DNA of 64,000 bases from Mytilus trossulus (lineage: Eukaryota; Mollusca; Bivalvia; Mytilida; Mytilidae), in the NCBI RefSeq assembly GCF_036588685.1, contig NC_086378.1, positions 24,653,578 through 24,717,577 on the forward strand. The letters run 5' to 3'. Shown one piece after another: positions 56,901 to 64,000 of this stretch (position 1 is its first letter; each line of letters begins with the position of its first letter). The notes under the pieces were generated by a model. That model worked only from the letters and a program-made list of their open reading frames with translations, did no database searches and had not been told where the DNA came from. Position numbers and translations under genes: made by a program.

Positions 56901-59900
56901 AAATAAAGAATAGAGAAGGGCTTTAAAATTAAGAATAATGAATAGTTATTAGTTTCTTGTGTACAATTTGGAAATTAGTATGCGTTCATTATCACTGAAC
57001 TAGTATATATTTGTTTAGGGGCCAGCTGAAGGACGCCTCTGGGTGCGGGAATTTCTCCCTACATTGAAGACCTGATGGTGACCTTCTGTTGTTGTTTTTT
57101 CATTTGGTCGAGTTGTTGTCTCTTTGACACATTCCCCATTTCCATTCTCAATTTTATTAAGAATAAAAAATGATGTTCCAAAGTTATAAAGAATAGAGAG
57201 AAATGGCTGAAATATTAGAGAATAGAGAACTGAAGGACACCTACATGTATAGCTATTAGCCAGACCCTCATAAATTTGATATAGAAAATTTCATTGAGAA
57301 TAACAGTCTTAACCACATACATTGTATTTTAATGTAAATGCAATATCATAAAGAATAGAGAATCATTGGGTGCAATAGTATAAAGTATATATTATAATTG
57401 GACAAATGTATAAAGAATAGAGAAATGACTTTGAAACTGAAGAAACCCCTGTCTTAGACCCTCATAGATTTGATATAGAGAATTTCATTGAGAATAACAA
57501 TCTTAACCCAGTGCATTGTATTTTAATGTAAATGCATATTTTTTGCAGAGTAAGCCAAAATTTCACAGTAACATAACTAAATTATTGATATAAAACTAAT
57601 GATGCATAACCCTGTGTAATAAACAACTGATCAATTCCAAACAATGAAGTCATTATCTTGCAAAACTATATTGATTTTAATAAATAAATAAGAAATTGTA
57701 AACTATGTAATTAAATATTTATAATGTGAAAACGTAGACATTGTTCACAGTTCTTGTCTTGGCATGTATTTTTAGATGAAAACTGAGATATCAAATTAAG
57801 ATTTAATCTACTTGTTGAAAGCAGGGTTTATTTAAAACACTCCACATGTCAAACTTAGACATGTTAGACAGATTAATTACTACATGTATTATTGTACAGA
57901 TATTAATTTTTGTTCTAGACATGCTAGACTCCATTTTAGATTTTATGCGAATAAAATTTATATGTATTGTGAAAAACATGATAGTTAATTTTATTTTGTT
58001 AAATTAAATTTACATATTGATGATTTATTTATTGGCAACTAGGAAAACAGAAGAATTGATTTATGCTCAATCTGATATAAAACAGTATATTTCACTTGAT
58101 TTAAATTGCTGTACGGCTTCATAAGAATTACATTAATTTGATCAGCAATAATAATCTTAGATACATTCCCTTCATCTTAAAATATAAATAAATGTATATT
58201 GCATGAATTGAATAAAATAAAAAAGTTTTAGAGCTTCTGAACTCACTTGTTGAGAGGAGGGTCAACAATCAAATTATAGATGACATGTACATAACATTCA
58301 TAGCATACTTGAAGACAATCAGGTCCTTAATGCTGTTGGTAAATTTATTAAAGTCAATATGAGTTAGTAATTGTATTGTTACTGTATGTAAAATAATGTT
58401 TGTATCTATGTATCTATCAAATTAATATTCTTTTTCCTTATTCATGTATGCTCTGTATGCCCCTTGTGGGCCCTTAATTGGAAATAAAATATGTTCTGTT
58501 CTGTACATATCATACATGACATACATGTACATGCAAATGAAACACAGCGGGAATAGGGACAAACACATGATAAGCTAACATGTTGGGTGGCGTAAAATCC
58601 CACAAAAAGATGATGTTGTGGATGTACAATGTATAGGCCTTTTCAATTAGACATTTAAAAATATTACCTTATTTAATCTTGATTTGAGTTAAATCAGTTC
58701 TTAGGAACACAAGCACTTGTTTCTATCCATAGGTAGAATGGCACTGGTTTTGCTGAATTTAAAGCATACAGATCTATAATTATGATAATAGATAATCACT
58801 AAAATAACATACAAATTTCACAGGGTAGATACAGGGAATTTCTATACTAACTAGTATAGAAAGTCCCTGGTAGATGGTACAGACTGTGTGAATTAGAAAT
58901 ATGTTACTCTTCAGGGATTGAACAAAACCACACTATGAACATTTTGAAGAGATGTACAATTTTTGTTGAGACAGTAAGTCAACAATACAAGTTAACTAAA
59001 ATAAATGTATTTAGATCTATTTTGCTTCACAATGATTTACTGATGTGTGTTATCTGGTTATCATGATTTTTTTTCTAATTACAGGTACAAAATCTTCTAC
59101 AAAATATGCAGGACAAATTCCAGGGAATGTCAGACCAGATCATTAATAGAAATATCCTTTTTATAGTTTACCCCATACAAGATAGTCTTTGAAATTGATA
59201 AAACACAGGATGACCTTCAAAGAAATTATTCATGAACATGAAAAACCTTTTCTATTTGCAAATAATATTTTTTTAGATTTTTGCTACATGTTTATACTAT
59301 ATAACATATATACTATATATGAAACTAAGGCTAATGACTTAATGTATATCAACTGAGTTCAGTGGCGGATCCAGAAATTTTCATAAGTCAGGGGGCCCAC
59401 TGACTGACCTAAGAGGGGGCCTGCTCCAGTCACGCTTCAGTGATTCCCTATATAAGCAACCAAATTTTTCCCCAAAAAGGGGGGCCCTTGACCCCCCTAA
59501 ATCCGCCTCTGGAGTTTATTACCGTATTATAGAATGTTGAAAATTCGCTAGCAATCAAATTGATAAAATGAGCATACAAAGTTAATTTCATGACAAGACA
59601 TATCTAACATATCACTGTTTTTGTTGACTATAAATCAATAATATTTAATATCAGGTGTGAAAAACCATTTATGGTCTGTTAATAACTTCTTAATAGATAA
59701 GGAGATTTAACAACATTAAATACAGTTATTATCAATCAAGGGTACTAAATTAATGTCAATCAAAACCCCAAAAGCTGTGATAGACAACAACTCCCTAAAA
59801 TGTTCAATTCGATCAAGGTTTAAGTAAATTACTATTGCAGTACATTACCGAATTTCTATAACAAGTAAATTATTATTCCTGATGACTTTATGTACAAAAC

Positions 59901-60610
59901 ATTAACCTCATCAAGGGGAATATAAATTGAGTTTTACAATATACATGGAAATCCAATCCAGATTATTATTAGATAAAACAGAAAATCAATAAACTTATGT
60001 TTCGGGTCAATGGGAGTCCAAATTAAGCTTCAGTGAAGGAAAACTTTCTTGGGCAAATATCTTTGCTTATTAAAGTGTCTCTCTGTGATCTTAGTCATAA
60101 ATACATATCATTTGGAGACTTTAAAGTTTCCTTTATTATTCTCTCTTTGAACCAGGAACCCTTTTCTTTGATAGCTGTCAGACTTAATTAAACATTTGAA
60201 TTAATATGTATTTAAAAAAATAACCATATACAAATGTTCTTTGTACAATAACTTACAATGAGGGCAATATTTGAAGGGGTTTCATTGATTATTACAATGG
60301 CCAAAAAAAAAATCATAATTATATCTTTAAACATAATTGTTTAATGGAAATGAACATTTGTTGCACCATTCTGATCAAACAAGACTTTTTGGATTCATGC
60401 ATTCATTTACATTGAACATGCATATGGTCATAAATAATTTATTGAGAATTTTTTTTTATTAACATGTATTTAATTTATTAAAGTGATTTTGTATTGAGTT
60501 TATTTCCTTAACCATTCATACTAGATGATATGGGCAGTCGGATTGATGACCTTGAAAAGAACATTGCCGATCTGATGACACAGGCGGGAGTCGATGATGG
60601 ACGGGCATAA
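53927..60610 (+). CDS. HSBP1: Heat shock factor-binding protein 1
   Basis: Small nuclear/cytosolic coiled-coil protein that binds trimeric HSF1 and damps the heat-shock response. Exons 53927-53995, 59085-59151 and 60522-60610 (225 nt) give 74 residues, close to the family length of about 76. Signature stretches are [49 protein letters not shown] and TQAGV. Hydrophobic heptads run from residue 18 to about 66. Intron 1 is GT-AG and 5.1 kb. Intron 2 is AT-AC (see its own entry); only the AT-AC junction gives the conserved N-R-I-D-D-M reading. The acidic tail is shortened to DDGRA. An inverted-end element sits directly upstream, and intron 1 holds several small palindromic elements. Confidence 0.96.
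54263..54298. mobile_element. Micro-palindromic element E, 36 bp, 7-bp flanking duplication
   Basis: CAAGGATTTGTATAGTT, TT, then AACTATACAAATTTTTG (two mismatches in the pairing). CCTTTGG flanks both sides (54256-54262, 54299-54305). The direct repeat can be read as up to 11 bases (GCCTTTGGCAA), so the exact edge is less certain than for A-C. It is in HSBP1 intron 1. Confidence 0.55.
54435..54513. repeat. 79-bp inverted repeat (CACAGGCACTTGTTTCTATC)
   Basis: 20-bp exact inverted ends at 54435-54454 and 54494-54513. A half-copy occurs near 58707 ('cacttgtttctatccat'). No target duplication seen. It is in HSBP1 intron 1. Confidence 0.65.
54514..57017. other. HSBP1 intron 1, mostly unannotated
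   Basis: Contains a fragment of the 752-850 repeat (54885-54985), a G run at 55921-55938, a poly(A) run near 56386-56404 and many 'acatgta' words. No gene recognised. Confidence 0.35.
57018..57158 (-). repeat. Interspersed repeat, fuller copy of the 752-850 family
   Basis: 'ggggccagctgaaggacgcc', 'gggtgcgggaatttctccct' and 'gttgttgtctctttgacaca' followed by 'ttccccatttccattctcaa' is the reverse complement of the 752-850 type. It lies in HSBP1 intron 1. Confidence 0.7.
57261..57533. repeat. Two-unit duplication, ~195-bp spacing
   Basis: 57261-57345 and 57456-57533 share 'agaccctcata(a/g)atttga', 'aatttcattgagaataaca' and 'cattgtattttaatgtaaat'. 'aaagaatagagaa' recurs between and around them. 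It is in HSBP1 intron 1. Confidence 0.7.
58400..58504 (+). mobile_element. LINE 3' end (CR1/L2-like) with TTCTG tail
   Basis: 'ccttgtgggcccttaattgg' followed by 'aaataaaatatgttctgttctgt'. The short TTCTG tandem at the end is the typical tail of CR1/L2-type LINEs. No coding part is kept. Confidence 0.6.
58832..58869. mobile_element. Micro-palindromic element D, 38 bp, near-perfect 7-bp duplication
   Basis: The CAGGGAATTTCTATACTA arm pairs with a right arm differing at about two positions. Flanks are GTAGATA (58825-58831) and GTAGATG (58870-58876), six of seven identical. If the edge is moved one base, GGTAGAT matches 7/7. It is in HSBP1 intron 1. Confidence 0.6.
59152..60521 (+). other. U12-type AT-AC intron (HSBP1 intron 2)
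   Basis: The 5' end ATATCCTTT (59152-59160) matches the U12 donor consensus. TTCCTTAAC (60504-60512) is the exact U12 branch-point consensus. The intron ends AC at 60521, about 10 bases further on. Splicing here joins AGA-A to TA-GAT, restoring Arg-Ile-Asp-Asp-Met. No GT donor near 59151 gives an HSBP1 reading. It also holds the MITE at 59360-59511. Confidence 0.93.
59360..59511 (+). mobile_element. MITE of the CAGTGGCGGATCC family with GAGTT duplication
   Basis: Starts CAGTGGCGGATCCAG and ends ATCCGCCTCTG (inverted ends with mismatches). GAGTT directly flanks both sides (59355-59359, 59512-59516). It sits inside the U12 intron of HSBP1, in the same orientation as copy 45545-45680. Confidence 0.75.
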
Positions 60611-60974
60611 CATTCCTTACACCTTAGATGACGCATCTTGTGTGCCTTTGCGTGTCACAGCCATTAATTAATTAATTTCAAAAATCGCAGCTCATATTTT
60701 TCACAAATTTTACGATAGCTTCTTTGTGTGTTTTTGTCTTGCCTCTTGTAGATAGTGTACTATTTATTAGGTAGTCAGTGTTTGTTGGACCAAGTTTTAA
60801 AGACTTTCTAGATGTGATGAATTTAGGACTATGCATATAAAGAACAACAAAGAGAAAAGTATTACTGTACACATTCATGTATTTAAATATTTATTGGGTG
60901 TAAGAAGTTTTATTTTTTGAAACATTATATGTAATTGTGATTTTCTTTGTTAATCAAAGTTGTAAAAACATGGA

Positions 60975-60980
60975 AATAAA
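60975..60980 (+). terminator. Poly(A) signal of HSBP1
   Basis: AATAAA about 365 bases after the TAA stop, followed by a TG-rich stretch (tgtgatatttg). A reasonable 3' end. Confidence 0.55.
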
Positions 60981-61744
60981 TGTGATATTTGTATAAACAT
61001 ACTTAGTTTTTCCTTCTGTTCTCTTTGCCATCATTGGCCATATCAAGGTTGCCTTTTCTGAAGCTGAAGCATTTTAAGCAATGTTTTTAAAAGCATGCTA
61101 CCCAAAACCTGATGATTGACTAAAACATCAGAAGCAAATGGAAAATCAACCAATAAAGTGATATCATTCATTTCATTTAGGGTACGATCAATAACTCAAA
61201 GTCCATAAGAATAAATAAATGTGGACATCCTGAAATGTCTCCTCTTCTTCAAAGCCATTTATATTATGCTGATAGTCCTAAATATAAAGCTTTATTAAAT
61301 GGATGTCTACGAGAAACCATGCAAAATCAAAAAAAAATTATGAAAGGGGTTGTGGAGTTTTCAGCTGATTTTGGGTTCCTAGTAAAGTATTAAGTACATC
61401 TAATAGTTCTATGTATAAAAATTGACAATTTATCTAAAAATATGTGAATACAGGGCAATTCTATTAAAGTACCAAATTTGCTGAAAAATGATGTTGAAAA
61501 TGGAAATTTTTTTTTTTTTATTATTGAATAGTTCAAAGTTTTATATGACAAAAAAAACAGTTTTACCTTTAAATTCAGACTTTCTACTAAAATAAACTGT
61601 AATTTTGATCATATTTCAACCTTTATTTTTGTTTTTATTTTTATTGACATAAATGTGTTTTTCTAAAATTTGAATGCAGCCTGTACTGAAAATGTCCATA
61701 AAACCTCAAAAGTATCACATAAACTTAAAATGATCCAAAATAAT
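60981..61744. other. Downstream flank, nothing recognised
   Basis: AT-rich sequence without gene, tandem repeat or inverted-end element that I can support. Confidence 0.3.
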
Positions 61745-62300
61745 GAGGTCAAGGTCATATAAACCAGTCAAGAAACATGTGCACACCTTACCATCATTCA
61801 ATACACTAAATAAAGTTGACCTATAGCTTTTAGCTTCTTAGAAAGACTTAATCAAGAAAACTAAGCATTGATCAATGGACCATGAAAATGATGTCAATGT
61901 CAGGTGACACCTGCTAGTATGACATGTACACCTTACAGTCCTTCCATATACCAAATATAGTAGACCTTTTGCTTATAGTATCTGAGATGTGGACTTTACA
62001 GTCTTTACCACTAAAACTTAACCTTGATCACTGATACATAAAATGAGGTCGAGGTCAAGTGAAAACTGTCTGATGGGCATGAGAACCTTGCAAGGTACAC
62101 ACATACCAGATATTTTCCTATTACTTATACTAGTAATGGGAAAGAAATAAACATTACAAAAATTCTTAACTTTTTTTTCAAGTAGCTACTGAACCATGAA
62201 AATGAGGTCAAGGACAATGGATATACGACAGACAGAAACTTCACAACTTACGTTAAGGCATCTATATACAAAGTATGAAGCATCCAAGACTTCCACCTTC
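61745..62300 (-). repeat. 'gaccatgaaaatgaggtcaagg' tandem units
   Basis: Four variants about 130-160 bp apart of 'aatga(g/t)gtcaaggtca', 'catgtacaccttac' and 'ccatataccaaatatag'. The reverse complement of the units at 10040-10290. Confidence 0.65.
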
Positions 62301-62399
62301 AAAATTAAAAAGCTTTTAAAAAGTTAGTGAACACTGCTGTGGCCAGATCACTATCTCTATGTTGAGATTTCTGCAACTAACAAAGTTGCAGGCACAAAA

Positions 62400-62900
62400 A
62401 ACTAGAGGCTCTAAAGAGCCTGTGTTGCTCACCTTGGTTTATGTGCACATTAAACAAAGGACACAGGAGATATAACAAAATTGTATTTTGGTGTTGGTGA
62501 TGCTTTTTATTAGATCTTACTTTACTGAACAATCTTGCTGCTTACAATTATCTCTACCTATAATGAACTTGGCCCAGAAGTGACAGTGGAAAACATTTTG
62601 TAAAAATTTACAAAAAATTACATAATTTATTAAAATTGTTAAAAATTGACTATTAAGGGCAATGACTCCTTAAGGGGTCAATAGACCACTTTGGTCTTGT
62701 TAACTAATTTGTAGTTCTTACTTTCCTTTACATTATAGCTTGGTTGGCTGGCCAGGTCAGCGGACACATTTTTTTAACTAGATACCCCTACGATGATTTT
62801 GGCCAAGTAGTTTCAGAGGAGAAGATTTTTGTAAAAGTTAACAGAAGACAACTGACGCTAAGTGACGAGAAGCTCACTTGCACTTATGCCAGGTGAGCTA
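62400..62900 (-). repeat. 'gagcctgtgttgctcacc...ggtgagct' repeat, one-unit copy
   Basis: Starts 'aactagaggctctaaagagcc' and ends 'gccaggtgagctaaaa'. The reverse complement of the 14820-15965 family with a single internal unit. Both edges are readable. Confidence 0.75.
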
Positions 62901-63030
62901 AAAATGGGAGCATTTTATACATTTCACATTGACCTTAAAGTACAAGTGTCAACTGAGAAGAATTCAAGCAGGAATTTTAAGATCTCTTGATACATTCACT
63001 GAGAATTGGTCTTATAAGCAGTGGCATTTT

Positions 63031-64000
63031 TAGCTCATCTGTCCCAAAGGGCCAAGTGAGCTTTTCTCATCACTTGGTGTCCGTCGTTGTCTTTAATTTC
63101 TACACAAATCTTCTCCTCTGAAACTACTGGGCCAAATTTAACCAAACTTGGCCACAATCCTCATTGAGGTATCAAGTTTAAAAAATGTGTCCGGTGACCA
63201 ACCCAACAAAGAATGCAACCATGGCTAAAAATAGAACATAGGTGTAAAATGTAGATTTTGGCTTATAACTCTGAAACCAAAGCATATTTAGCAAGTTTGA
63301 CAAAAAAAAATTTGTTTAACAAGTCCAGATCTAAATGCCCTGCAATTTTCAGATGAATCGGACAGTCCTTTGTTGGGTTGCTGCCCCTAAATTGGTAATT
63401 TTTAGGAAATTTTGCCGCTTTTGTTTATAATTTGATTATTATAGATGGAGATAAATTGTAAACAGCAATAATGTTCAGCAAAGTAAGATCTACAATTAAG
63501 TCAACAAGAACCAAAATGGTCAGTTGACCCCTTTTAAAAGGAGTTATTGCCCTTTATAGTTAATATTTTACCAATTTTTCATAAAATTTGTAATTTTTTA
63601 CAAAAATCTTCCCTTCTGAATTCACAGGGTCAAATTTAACCAAACTTAGCCACAATTATTATTAGGGTATCTTGTTCAAAAATGTGTGTGGTGACCCAGC
63701 TAACTAATCAAGATGGCCGCCTTGGCGAAAAATAGAACATAGGGGGTAAAATGTAGATTTTGGCTTATAACTCTGAAACAAAAGCAATTAGAGCAAATCT
63801 GACAGGGATAAATTGTTTATCAAGTCAATATATATCTACCCTGAAATTTTCAAATCAATAGACCACTTTCGAGTTCATCCGTCACCGGAAAAAACTCGTC
63901 AATTATACGCGCCTATATCACCGTCATTTGTGCGTTTAGGGGCGTCGTCACTTCCTTCCAATGTTGAGCGAGTGGTTGGAAAACTATAATTCAATATTGT
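63031..64000 (+). repeat. 14820-family repeat running off the window
   Basis: The head 'agctcatctgtcccaaaggg' leads into two units ('acacaaatcttctcctctgaaac', 'caaacttggccacaatcctc', 'ttgaccccttttaaaagg'). From about 63860 it joins a different mussel repeat ('gaccactttcgagttcatcc', 'actcgtcaattatacgcgcc'). Confidence 0.7.

Overview
The window is AT-rich metazoan DNA with small exons, long introns and many interspersed repeats. Several repeats are ones I associate with marine mussels: the 'gtggtatgattgccaatgag' SINE-like element, the 'tttatacgaccgcaaatttt' and 'ttttatacgcccatc' elements, and the 'cttggccacaatcatcatt' tandem units. Together with lophotrochozoan-style gene content this points to a mussel (Mytilidae, probably Mytilus). 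That assignment is recognition, not a search result. There are no prokaryotic features.

Five spliced genes could be assembled by hand, with splice phases that close exactly. (1) 1713-22544 (+): the 3' part (six exons) of the heme-regulated eIF2-alpha kinase EIF2AK1/HRI. Its last 14-kb intron holds an antisense, frameshifted B-box/NHL-type gene (13624-14630) and many repeats. (2) 30373-33873 (-): a six-exon gene for a 482-residue charged protein with three nearly identical internal repeats; I recognise no family. (3) 39797-40960 (+): GNB1L, a WD40 protein. (4) 42424-48393 (-): a six-exon gene for a 385-residue secreted precursor with several furin-type sites and a C-terminal nine-cysteine cystine-knot-like domain. 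A 1.7-kb minisatellite fills most of its last intron. (5) 53927-60610 (+): HSBP1 (74 residues, three exons), whose second intron is a textbook U12-type AT-AC intron.

Orientation alternates: EIF2AK1 converges with gene 2, gene 2 diverges from GNB1L, GNB1L converges with gene 4 (about 1.5 kb apart), and gene 4 diverges from HSBP1. EIF2AK1 and HSBP1 act in stress and proteostasis responses, and GNB1L is linked to PIKK-family kinase stability. This may be coincidence.

The rest is repeats. The most unusual are five 25-40 bp palindromes (36339, 52933, 53303, 54263, 58832). Each is flanked at its exact edges by a 7-bp direct repeat, four perfect and one 6/7, so they look like very small transposed elements. 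Also present are a 221-bp element with 25-bp inverted ends, a perfect 9-bp target duplication and an internal 21-bp minisatellite; TTAA-type inverted-repeat elements, one pair of which gives a natural filled-site/empty-site comparison; and two opposite remnants of one retroelement coding end.
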